Positions 43,721 to 51,355 of a stretch of 64,000 nt of DNA are shown here, one piece after another. The position numbers and the translations under genes are program-made. The notes beneath the pieces are model-generated. The model had not been told where the DNA came from and searched no databases. It saw only the letters and a list, made by a program, of their open reading frames with translations. Origin of the DNA: Catellatospora tritici (GTDB lineage Bacteria > Actinomycetota > Actinomycetes > Mycobacteriales > Micromonosporaceae). How positions within the stretch are numbered: position 1 is the stretch's first letter; each line of letters starts with the position of its first letter. The DNA lies in the NCBI RefSeq assembly GCF_019083965.1, contig NZ_JAHRCY010000009.1:1-64000 (forward strand). Reading direction: 5' to 3'.

Positions 43721-45301
43721 ATGGCTCCAGTACGGGTCGCCGCGGTGCAACTCGCGGCGGGGCAGGACGTCGAGGCCAATCTGGCCGCCTGCCTGCGCCT
43801 GATCGACGACGCGGCCGCACAGGGTGCCCGGCTGATCGTCCTGCCCGAGTTCTGCAACCACCTGTCCTACTATTCCGACCGCGCCCAGGCGCACAGCCTG
43901 GCCACCCGGCCCGGCGACCCGTTCCTGAACGCGGTCGCCGACCGCGCCCGGCGGCACGGCGTACACGTGAAGATCAACGTCACGCACGCCCACGCCGACG
44001 GCCGCACCGGCGGCACCAACTTCCTGTTCGGCCCGGACGGTGCCGTGCTCGGCCAGTGCGACAAGCAGACCCTGATGGGCGCCGAGAACGACCACCTGGA
44101 CCCGGCCACCGAGGTCGGCCCGGTCATCGACACCCCGCTGGGCCGGCTCGGCATGTACGCCTGCATGGAGGGCGTGCTCAACGAGGTCGCCCGCGGGCTG
44201 GCCCTGCGTGGCGCGCAGGTGCTGCTCAACAGCCTCAACTCGTTCGCCACCGACGAGGCGAGCCTGCACATCCCGGTGCGCGCCGCCGAGAACAAGGTGT
44301 GGGTGGTCGCCGCGAACAAGGTCGGCCCGCTGCTGCCCGAGGAGCACCTGCCGCGGCTGAGCGCCGCGCTGGGCGTGCCCCCACAGTGGCTGCACGGCGC
44401 CGGGGAGAGTCAGATCGTCGCCCCGGACGGCACGGTGGTGGCGCGCGGGCCGCGTACCGGCGAGGCGGTCGTGGTCGCCGACATCGACCCGGACCTGGCC
44501 GACGACAAGCGCCGTCCGGACGGGACGGACATCCTGGCCACCCGCCGCCCCGAGCTGTACGCCCCCATCGCCCAGCCCCCGCGGGGCCGCCGCCGCCCGG
44601 CGGGCGCGGCCACGCTGCCGGTTGCGGTGGTGCGCGGCGACGCCGCGACCGTGTCCCGCGAGACCGCGCTGGCGGCAGCCGCCGGAGCGCAGCTGGTCGT
44701 GGTCGCCGACGCCGACCCGCAGCTGCTGGCCGCCGCCCTGGACGGCACCTCCGCACACGCGGTGGCCCGCGCGGCCGACGGGTCGACCGTCCTGGTCAGC
44801 GCCACCGGCACGGTCGCGGTCCAGCAGCCGCTGCACGGCAAGGACGCCGACGGTGCCGGGCCGCTCGTGGTGGACCTGCCCTGGGGGCTCCTCGCGCTGG
44901 TCGCGGGCGCCGACTCCATCTACCCCGAGGTGTTCCGGCTGGCCGCACTGGCCGACGCCGACGTGGTGGCGGTGCCGTTCACCGCCGCCGAGAGCTGGGA
45001 ACTCAGCCTCGGCCTGCCCGAGCGGGCGGCCGAGAACCGGCTCAACCTCGTCGCCGCCGCACCACTGGAGCAGGACAGCGCGGTCTTCGCGATGTCGCCC
45101 GACTTCACCCTGTGGACCAGCTGGCAGGGGCCGTTCACCGGCCGGATCAGCCACCCCGTGGTCACCGTCGTCCCCGCCGGGCAGCCGTCCGGCCGGGCCG
45201 AGGTGGCTCCCGCGCAGGCCGCCAACCGGCTCGTCTCGCGCAACACCGATCTCGTCGACGGCCGCCCGTGGCGGCTGCTCCAAGCCCTAACAGAAAGGTA
45301 G
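43721..45301 (+). CDS. Nitrilase-superfamily amidohydrolase with a second, degenerate domain
   Basis: 526 residues, about twice a single nitrilase domain. The first domain has the full triad: Glu43 (IVLPEFCNH), Lys115 (GQCDKQTLM) and Cys148 (GMYACMEGV). The second (about 300-526) repeats the fold (VVDLPWGLLALVAGADSIYPEVFRLAALADADVVAVPFTAAESWE) but lacks these residues. The enzyme should hydrolyse an amide or carbamoyl bond. In this operon a half-amide from imide opening, or a bilin lactam-derived amide, is plausible. It starts ATG 43721, is the first gene of the operon, and is followed after 4 bases by the RCCR-like gene. Confidence 0.83.
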   Translation: MAPVRVAAVQLAAGQDVEANLAACLRLIDDAAAQGARLIVLPEFCNHLSYYSDRAQAHSLATRPGDPFLNAVADRARRHGVHVKINVTHAHADGRTGGTNFLFGPDGAVLGQCDKQTLMGAENDHLDPATEVGPVIDTPLGRLGMYACMEGVLNEVARGLALRGAQVLLNSLNSFATDEASLHIPVRAAENKVWVVAANKVGPLLPEEHLPRLSAALGVPPQWLHGAGESQIVAPDGTVVARGPRTGEAVVVADIDPDLADDKRRPDGTDILATRRPELYAPIAQPPRGRRRPAGAATLPVAVVRGDAATVSRETALAAAAGAQLVVVADADPQLLAAALDGTSAHAVARAADGSTVLVSATGTVAVQQPLHGKDADGAGPLVVDLPWGLLALVAGADSIYPEVFRLAALADADVVAVPFTAAESWELSLGLPERAAENRLNLVAAAPLEQDSAVFAMSPDFTLWTSWQGPFTGRISHPVVTVVPAGQPSGRAEVAPAQAANRLVSRNTDLVDGRPWRLLQALTER

Positions 45302-45305
45302 GCCG

Positions 45306-46109
45306 GTGGCCGAGACCCTCCGCCACGTCGAGGACATGGTCGACAGCTCCCCCGTCGTCGACGTCCACGAGACGTTCCACCAGTGGCAGCAGCTGCTCGC
45401 CGAGCTCAAGGCGAAGATCGACGCCCGGTTCGAGCTGAAGCGGGACCCGTCCACGCTGGCCCTGGAGTCGTACGGGACCTACCCGGACGGGCCCGGCGGT
45501 TCGCTTGCCGCCTACAGCGGGCCCGAGGTCGACTGGATGGTGCACTCGTGGCTGGGCAATCCCGGCGCGAGCTTCGCCAACCTGCACCTGACCGTATGGC
45601 TCGGTCCGCAGGTCAAGGTGCCCCACCTGGGCATCGCCCTGCTGGTATGGCCCGAGGGCTGGTTCTACCTCGACTCCGTCCCGCGCGTGAACCTGATCGA
45701 GGACGGCGACTACTACGACCGCTACTACGCCCCGCTGGACGCGGACTGGCTGGCCCACCGCGCCGACCCCGAGTTCGAGTACTTCGTCTCGCGGTCGGGC
45801 TTCATCCGCGCCAGCCTGAGCCCCACCGCGTACTGCTACTCGTTCGGGCGCAGCGAGCGCAACATCGACATCGTCCGCAAGCTCAGCCACGACCACGTGG
45901 ACCGTTGGCTGGGCTGGGTCGACAGCGCGCCGCCGGTGCCGGAGTCGGAGCGGGCCGCACTCGCCGAGACCGACCTGCGGATGCGCCGCAACATCGCCGA
46001 CCGCGACCCGGCCAACGTGATGGGTGTCCGCTTCTTCGGCCAGGAGACGACCGACCGCCTCGTGCGCGGCCTGTGGGGCGGCGACCGGGAACTGGAGCGG
46101 CCGAGATGA
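45306..46109 (+). CDS. Red chlorophyll catabolite reductase-like protein (RCCR family)
   Basis: 267 residues. The C-terminal half matches the plant RCCR pattern from memory: IRASLSPTAYCYSFG (plant VRSAFSPTA), a KLSHDHVDRWLGW helix, then DLRMRRNIADRDPAN and RFFGQETTDRLVRGLWG (plant RR.SIE.D...RMFGEE...RVV). RCCR is a ferredoxin-dependent bilin reductase that reduces the red catabolite made by pheophorbide a oxygenase. The fold is related to phycocyanobilin reductases. Its neighbours are a chlorophyllase-like hydrolase and a Rieske oxygenase, and its stop overlaps the hydrolase start (ATGA). No electron-donor ferredoxin gene is visible. Confidence 0.75.
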   Translation: MAETLRHVEDMVDSSPVVDVHETFHQWQQLLAELKAKIDARFELKRDPSTLALESYGTYPDGPGGSLAAYSGPEVDWMVHSWLGNPGASFANLHLTVWLGPQVKVPHLGIALLVWPEGWFYLDSVPRVNLIEDGDYYDRYYAPLDADWLAHRADPEFEYFVSRSGFIRASLSPTAYCYSFGRSERNIDIVRKLSHDHVDRWLGWVDSAPPVPESERAALAETDLRMRRNIADRDPANVMGVRFFGQETTDRLVRGLWGGDRELERPR

Positions 46110-47068
46110 TCCGCTCGGTGTGGTGGGCCGCCACGATCCCCGGCCACGAGCCGCCGTTCGACACGGCTCACCTGCGCGTCTACTACCCGGCCGCGCCCGA
46201 CGGCAGCGACCGCGAGCGGCTGTCCGGGGTGATGGCCGCCGAGCCGACCGGGGCGCCGTTCCCGGTGGCGGTGATCGTGTCCGGCGTGAACGTCGGGCAG
46301 GAGGCGTACCGCTGGCTGGCGAGCAGCCTGGCCGAACGCGGCATCGTCGCGGTCACCTACGACTGGGTCGGCACGCTGTTCGGGGGCCTGCACGGGATCA
46401 CGCCCGGCGTGGACCTGGACGCGGCCCGGCCCGGCGGCTACGGCAAGCGGCCGACCTGCCCGTTGCTGCGGCCGGTGCTCGACGCGCTGGCTTCGATGAC
46501 CGGCCCCGTGGCCGGGCTGCTGGACCTGGACCGGGTGGCCCTGATCGGGCACTCGGCGGGCGGCACGGTGGCGCTGCAGTCGGCGTCGTTCGTGCCGGAG
46601 GTGAAGGCGGTCGCGACGTACGGCGCGCACAACATGGTCGCCACGATGCTCGGCTGGCCCGCCGGAACAGTGCTGCCCGCGCAGGCCGACTGCCCGGTAC
46701 TGCTGGTCGGCGGCACCAACGACGGCGTCATCAACGGCTCCGCCGACCGGTACGGCGAGGACGCCGCCGCCCGGCGCGACCCGATCACGCGCACGTTCGA
46801 CGAGGCGCTGCCCGACCGCGACGGTGCGAACGCGCTGATCCGCCTGGCCGGAGCGAACCACTTCGCGATCGTGGACCCGGTCGACCACACGGCCGCGCGC
46901 GCGTTCCTGGACCAGGCCGCCGACGGCGACCCGGTCGAGCACCGCACGCTGCTGGCCGACCTGCTGGGCACCTTCTGCCGGATGCACCTGACCGGTGACC
47001 CGGCGTCGTTCACCGAGTGGGAAAAGCTCGCCGCCCACCACGGCGTCGCATCGATCCAGCGGAGGTAG
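46106..47068 (+). CDS. Chlorophyllase-like alpha/beta hydrolase, cytosolic
   Basis: 320 residues, no signal peptide. FPVAVIVSGVNVGQEAYRWLASSLAERGIVAVTYDW is the oxyanion-region pattern shared with the secreted hydrolase at 31912. The nucleophile is Ser in LIGHSAGGTVAL, an acid is in GGTNDGVING, and the His is in GANHFAIVD. It probably removes the phytyl or a methyl ester from a chlorophyll derivative. Specificity is inferred from neighbours (RCCR-like, Rieske, NOL-like). It overlaps the RCCR-like stop by 4 bp and ends 2 bases before the Rieske gene. Confidence 0.75.
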   Translation: MIRSVWWAATIPGHEPPFDTAHLRVYYPAAPDGSDRERLSGVMAAEPTGAPFPVAVIVSGVNVGQEAYRWLASSLAERGIVAVTYDWVGTLFGGLHGITPGVDLDAARPGGYGKRPTCPLLRPVLDALASMTGPVAGLLDLDRVALIGHSAGGTVALQSASFVPEVKAVATYGAHNMVATMLGWPAGTVLPAQADCPVLLVGGTNDGVINGSADRYGEDAAARRDPITRTFDEALPDRDGANALIRLAGANHFAIVDPVDHTAARAFLDQAADGDPVEHRTLLADLLGTFCRMHLTGDPASFTEWEKLAAHHGVASIQRR

Positions 47069-47070
47069 AG

Positions 47071-48273
47071 ATGCTGAAGAACTTCTGGTACGCGGTCGAG
47101 TTCGGCGACCGGGTCACCACCAAGCCGATCCGGGTGACGGTGCTGGGCCAGCACCTGGCGCTGTACCGCACCCCGAAGGGCCGCCCGGTGGCGCTGAGCG
47201 ACCTGTGCGTGCACCGCGGGGCGGCGCTGTCGGGCGGCTGGACCAAGGACGGCTGCATCGTCTGCCCGTACCACGGCTGGGAGTACGACGCCGACGGGCA
47301 GTGCACCAAGATCCCGGCGAACCTGCCGGGGCGGGGCATCCCGAAGAAGGCCCGGGTCGACTCGTACCCGGTGCAGGAGAAGTACGGCTTCGTCTGGGTG
47401 TTCCTCGGCGACCTGCCCGAGTCCGAGCGCCCGCCGCTGCCGGTGTGGCCGGAGTTCGACGAGCTCAAGGAGAACGGCGGCAAGTACCGCGCGGTGACCG
47501 GCGAGTTCCTGTGGCACTCCAACTACGAGCGGATCCTGGAGAACGGCTGCGACATCGCGCACGCCCCGTTCGTGCACGCGGGCTCGTTCGGCAACCCGGA
47601 GCGTCCGGAGGTGCAGGAGTACGAGCTGGAGGTGCCCGACGAGTGGTCGGCGTTCGCCACCGTGGACCTGTACCCGCCGCGTCCGAAGGGCATCTGGTCG
47701 ATGCTCAACCGGAACAAGGGCGACCTGAGCAACCGGCCGCCGGTGCGCACCTCGGCGGGCTGGATGCTGCCTAACATGATCAAGCTGCATGTGCGGCTGC
47801 CGATCGGCGACCTGATCATCTACGACACGAACATCCCGATCGACGAGACGACCACCCTGGTCAAGTGGGTGGCGCTGCGCACCTTCTTCACCGGCAAGTG
47901 GGCCGACAAGAACGCCGTCCAGCGCACCCTGAAGATCTTCTACCAGGACGCCGAGGTCGTGAACAAGGTGCGGCCTGAGCTGCTGCCCTTCGACCTGGGC
48001 GCGGAGCTGCACATCAAGAGCGACCTGATCGCCGTGCAGTACCGGCGCCGCCGCCAGGAGCTGGCCGAGAAGGGCTGGCTGCTGTCCGACGAGGACACCA
48101 TCACCGGTGACGTGCCCCGGCGTACCGCCACGGTCATCGCCTCCCCCGCCCGCCGCGAGAACCCCGAGCTGGCCCGTGCCTGGGTGCACAAGGCCCGCGG
48201 CGAGCACCCCACCGTCCAGGCCGCCTGGGACGCCGCCGAGGCGGACGCCCAAACCCCCGAGGAGCCGTCGTGA
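47071..48273 (+). CDS. Rieske non-haem iron oxygenase (pheophorbide a oxygenase / vanillate demethylase type)
   Basis: 400 residues. The Rieske cluster motif is Cys46-x-His48 (LCVHRGA) and Cys65-x2-His68 (VCPYHGW). The mononuclear iron site is NGCDIAHAPFVHAGSFGN with His164 and His169. This single-subunit layout is shared by vanillate demethylase, carbazole-type and chlorophyll-pathway (PAO, CAO) oxygenases. The context makes macrocycle opening of pheophorbide the best guess, but sequence alone does not fix the substrate. I see no reductase in the operon. ATG 47071 follows GGAGG. The stop overlaps the next start (GTGA). Confidence 0.85.
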   Translation: MLKNFWYAVEFGDRVTTKPIRVTVLGQHLALYRTPKGRPVALSDLCVHRGAALSGGWTKDGCIVCPYHGWEYDADGQCTKIPANLPGRGIPKKARVDSYPVQEKYGFVWVFLGDLPESERPPLPVWPEFDELKENGGKYRAVTGEFLWHSNYERILENGCDIAHAPFVHAGSFGNPERPEVQEYELEVPDEWSAFATVDLYPPRPKGIWSMLNRNKGDLSNRPPVRTSAGWMLPNMIKLHVRLPIGDLIIYDTNIPIDETTTLVKWVALRTFFTGKWADKNAVQRTLKIFYQDAEVVNKVRPELLPFDLGAELHIKSDLIAVQYRRRRQELAEKGWLLSDEDTITGDVPRRTATVIASPARRENPELARAWVHKARGEHPTVQAAWDAAEADAQTPEEPS

Positions 48274-48992
48274 GCCTGCCCGCCGACCTATGCGAGGCCA
48301 CCCTGCAGCGCATCCTGGCCCGCCACCCCGACCTGAAGCCGGTCGAGACGGCGCTGGCCGAGCTGAGGAGCCCCATGTCGCCCGCGCCCGTGGGCAGCGT
48401 GCGCATCTTCGGGGGTACGGCGGTGGCCAAGCTGGTCTACGTCGGCCTGGTCGTGCCGATGATCCACCTGGACAGCCACATGATCTTCGCGTTCACGCCC
48501 GAGGACTCGGCCGTCCCGCACTTCACCCTCGACTCGGTGTACGGCGGCTCGTACCACGCCTTCCACCTCGATCTGATCCCCCGCGCCGACCTGGCCGCGC
48601 ACCTGCCCTACCTGGACGCGGCGTTCCGGCCGCTGACCGAGACCTTCGACGCCGCCTCGGCCACCGAGGGCCTGTCCCCGGCCGCGATCGGGCCGCGCCA
48701 GCGGGCCATCATGTCGCCGTGGATGCTGGTCAACCGGGCCACCGAGGAGGCGTTCGCCAGCATCGGCGGCTATGTGAACGCCTACGCCGACCACTGGTCG
48801 GACCTGGTCGAGCACGGCCTGCCCGCCGCGGCCGCGTTGAACCTGGCCGGAGTGGACCTGGCGGCCCGCGACGCGGCGGTGCGCGGCAACATCTTCAGCC
48901 GTGACGTCGACCCGGTCTGGGCGCAGGTGTCGCGGCTGCTCGGCGACGAGACCACCGACGCGATCCGGGCCGAGCTGGTGGCCAATGGCTGA
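48270..48992 (+). CDS. Second RCCR-like bilin reductase family protein
   Basis: 240 residues. The N-terminal strands (FGGTAVAKLVYVGLVVPMIHLDSHMIFAFTP, VPHFTLDSVYGGSYHAFHLDLIPR) and C-terminal helix pattern (ARDAAVRGNIFSRDVDPVW, RLLGDETTDAIRAEL) parallel the protein at 45306 and the RCCR/bilin-reductase fold. It may act on a different double bond of the open tetrapyrrole, or form a complex with its paralogue. The GTG overlaps the Rieske stop by 4 bp, and its end overlaps the next gene by 8 bp. Confidence 0.6.
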   Translation: MSLPADLCEATLQRILARHPDLKPVETALAELRSPMSPAPVGSVRIFGGTAVAKLVYVGLVVPMIHLDSHMIFAFTPEDSAVPHFTLDSVYGGSYHAFHLDLIPRADLAAHLPYLDAAFRPLTETFDAASATEGLSPAAIGPRQRAIMSPWMLVNRATEEAFASIGGYVNAYADHWSDLVEHGLPAAAALNLAGVDLAARDAAVRGNIFSRDVDPVWAQVSRLLGDETTDAIRAELVANG

Positions 48993-49929
48993 GCAGCCCA
49001 GCGTCTGGCAGCAGCGCATCGCCGGGCAGTGGCACGGGCGGCCGTCGCTGTTCGACGCCGAGGGCACCTGGTGCGGGTTCGAGGAGATCCGCCGCTCGTC
49101 GGTGTTCGAGAACGGCGTGACCACGTACTACATGGACGGCGGGCTGATCGGGGGCGGGCCGCTGGCCGGGCGGTTCCGGCTCGGGGCGCCCTTCGCGTTC
49201 GGGGTGGTCGACGCCGACGACAACCGCGTCTACACCGGGCCGGACTTCTACGGCACCGGCCAGCCCTACGGCGGGTTCGTGGACTCGCACTACTACGGCC
49301 CCGGCTGGCAGGTCGACCTGAACACCTGGAACCAGGTGCTGCCCGACGGCGAGACCCAGGTCTACTCGTCGGTGCTGTACCAGGGCTGGTCGGTGGTGGG
49401 CTGCTTCAACGGCGTCTACACCCGCACCCTCGACGACTCGCCCGAGTCGGCACGGCGGGTCGAGGAGTTCCTGTCCGCCGAGAGCCGTCGCGGCCCGGTC
49501 CCCTACATCACCCCCACCAAGCAGTCCGGGGCGTACGTCGGCAGCTGCGAGCTGTTCGGCGCCGACCAGAAGCCGCGCGGCACCGTGGACGTGCGGATCG
49601 CGCTGGACCCGGTCGACCTGCTGCACACCACCCGCACCGTCGCCTGGTCCGGGGCGCTGTCGCGCACGGCGACGTTCAGCGCCCGCCGCGACGGCAACCG
49701 GCACTTCTTCGAGGGCCCGCAGGCCTGGGGCAACGCCATCGGCTTCGGCCGGGCACTGTTCGGGTCGCTGCACTTCACCGACGTCACCAAGGTGAAGTTC
49801 CGCGAGTTCGCCATCGACGCCGAGCCGGGCATGTCCGCCGACGGACGCCTGGCCGTCGTGTACGAGGTGTTCCAGGGCAACGTCCTCGACGCCGTCCTGC
49901 ACGGGGTCCTGCCCTGGGAGGCCTCGTGA
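48985..49929 (+). CDS. Calycin/lipocalin-like beta-barrel protein, possible tetrapyrrole binder
   Basis: 314 residues, no signal peptide. WQQRIAGQWHGRPSLFDAEGTW with a following strand (FENGVTTYYMDGG) resembles the G-x-W start of calycin barrels such as cyanobacterial DUF3598 and CpcT-type proteins. A second similar half seems to begin at SGAYVGSCELFGADQKPRG. Calycins bind bilins, haem and other hydrophobic ligands. The role as a bilin or pheophorbide carrier, isomerase or dechelatase is inference from position only. ATG 48985 overlaps the RCCR-like stop by 8 bp. Confidence 0.5.
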   Translation: MAEQPSVWQQRIAGQWHGRPSLFDAEGTWCGFEEIRRSSVFENGVTTYYMDGGLIGGGPLAGRFRLGAPFAFGVVDADDNRVYTGPDFYGTGQPYGGFVDSHYYGPGWQVDLNTWNQVLPDGETQVYSSVLYQGWSVVGCFNGVYTRTLDDSPESARRVEEFLSAESRRGPVPYITPTKQSGAYVGSCELFGADQKPRGTVDVRIALDPVDLLHTTRTVAWSGALSRTATFSARRDGNRHFFEGPQAWGNAIGFGRALFGSLHFTDVTKVKFREFAIDAEPGMSADGRLAVVYEVFQGNVLDAVLHGVLPWEAS

Positions 49930-50699
49930 GCAAGGTCGTCGTCGTCACCGGCGGCACCCGGGGCATCGGCCTCGGCCTGGTCCGCGAGCTGTCCGCCCGG
50001 GGCGCCCAGGTGATCTTCTGCGGCCGGTCGGTCGACTCGGTCAAGCGGGCCCAGGAGCAGGTGCCGCAGGCGTACGGCGTGATCGCCGACGTCACCGACC
50101 GCGAGGCCGTGCGGCGGCTCTGGGACGCCGCCGTCGAGCGGCACGGCCGGGTCGACATCTGGATCAACAACGCGGGCATGTCCCCGGCCCGCAAGCGGCT
50201 GTGGGAACTGCCCGGAGCCCAGCTCGACGCCACCGTGGACCTGAACCTGCGCGGCCTGCTGCACGCCAACGCCGCCGTGCTCGGCGCCATGACCGCCCAG
50301 GGTTCGGGCGCGGTGTGGAACATGGAGGGGTTCGGCTCCAACGGCATGCGCCGACCGGGCCTCACCGTGTACGGCGCGACCAAGCGCGCGGTCACCTACA
50401 CCACCGACAGCCTCGCCAAAGAGGTCGAGGGCACCGGCGTGACCGTGCACCACCTGTCGCCGGGCATGGTCGTCACCGACCTGCTCACCCACGACTACGC
50501 CCCCGAGGAACTGGCCCAGGCGAAGAAGATCTTCAACATCCTGGCCGACCGGGTCGAGACCGTCACCCCGTGGCTGGCCGAGAAGGTGCTGGCCGGAGCG
50601 CCCAACGGCGCGCGGGTCGCCTGGCTGACCCAGCGCAAGGCGTTCTTCAGGTTCCTGACCGCGTTCCGCAAGCGCGACGTCTTCGGAGAAGAAGCATGA
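49926..50699 (+). CDS. SDR resembling chlorophyll b reductase (NOL/NYC1)
   Basis: 257 residues. The SDR motifs are TGGTRGIG (8-15), WINNAG (79-84), then WNMEGFGSNG and YGATK with Tyr149 and Lys153. Distinctive blocks outside the common SDR core match plant NOL/NYC1 as I recall it: N-M-[DE]-G-x-G-S-x-G before the Tyr, HHLSPGMVVTDLLTHD, KIFNILADRVETVTPWL, and AWLTQRKAFFRFLTAFRK near the end. NOL/NYC1 reduce chlorophyll b to 7-hydroxymethyl chlorophyll a, the first step of chlorophyll b breakdown. GTG start overlaps the previous stop. It supports the chlorophyll hypothesis more than any other gene. Confidence 0.75.
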   Translation: MSKVVVVTGGTRGIGLGLVRELSARGAQVIFCGRSVDSVKRAQEQVPQAYGVIADVTDREAVRRLWDAAVERHGRVDIWINNAGMSPARKRLWELPGAQLDATVDLNLRGLLHANAAVLGAMTAQGSGAVWNMEGFGSNGMRRPGLTVYGATKRAVTYTTDSLAKEVEGTGVTVHHLSPGMVVTDLLTHDYAPEELAQAKKIFNILADRVETVTPWLAEKVLAGAPNGARVAWLTQRKAFFRFLTAFRKRDVFGEEA

Positions 50700-51355
50700 A
50701 CGAACACGGCTACCCGGTGGTGATGGCACTGGAGGATTACGTCCCCACACTGCTCGCCATGCTCGGGTTCTGGCTGCTCGGCGGGGCCGCCCGCGAGATC
50801 GACAGCCGCGTGGCCACGGCCGGGCGGATCGGCGCCGTCCTGATCGGACTCGGCGGGGTCGCCAAGTCGACCTGGAAGCTGATCCTGTCCGCCGCCGACC
50901 AGGACCTCCCCTGGCTGCAGCAGTCGCTGTTCCCACTGATGGCGACCGGGGCACTGCTGGTGCTGTGGTCGCTGCACACCAGCCTGTGCGGCCGGACGGC
51001 GCCGTGGTGGCCGTACGCGCTGATCGCGGTCGCCGTCGCGGGCGGCGCGGTCGCCACCCACAGCCTCCAGCCCCCGTTCATCGCCGCGACCGTCGGTGTC
51101 ACCACGATCAGCATCCTCGGCGCCGCGCTCGCCTGGCGCCGACGCGTCTTCGGCGCGGTGGCGCTGTTCGTGATCGGACTGGTCGGGGTGACGGCGATGG
51201 TGCCGCTGCGCTCGCACCCGTCGCACCACACACTGGCGTTCCAGTGGCTGGAGCAGGGCGTCAACACCGTCTCGCAGGCCGTCTTCCTCATCGCCGTTTG
51301 GTTGACCGTACGCGCGGCCACCCGCGCCGCGACCCTGGTGGAGGTGCCCGCATGA
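50696..51355 (+). CDS. Uncharacterised membrane protein, paralogue B
   Basis: 219 residues with about six membrane segments. GRIGAVLIGLGGVAKSTWKL, HSLQPPFIAAT and VPLRSHPSHHTLAFQWLEQG match the protein at 32988 almost block for block. Start and stop each overlap the neighbouring gene by 4 bp, so it is firmly within the operon. A channel, a membrane anchor or a redox partner is possible; none is shown by motifs. Confidence 0.72.
   Translation: MNEHGYPVVMALEDYVPTLLAMLGFWLLGGAAREIDSRVATAGRIGAVLIGLGGVAKSTWKLILSAADQDLPWLQQSLFPLMATGALLVLWSLHTSLCGRTAPWWPYALIAVAVAGGAVATHSLQPPFIAATVGVTTISILGAALAWRRRVFGAVALFVIGLVGVTAMVPLRSHPSHHTLAFQWLEQGVNTVSQAVFLIAVWLTVRAATRAATLVEVPA

Noticed and set aside
44056..45438. 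A 460-codon plus-strand frame within the nitrilase gene
   Set aside because: Out-of-frame shadow of the nitrilase and RCCR-like genes, dominated by Arg, Gly and Pro.
47071..48273. Vanillate O-demethylase as the function of the Rieske gene
   Set aside because: No vanB-type reductase or protocatechuate genes are nearby, while RCCR-, chlorophyllase- and NOL-like genes are. It is not excluded by sequence alone.
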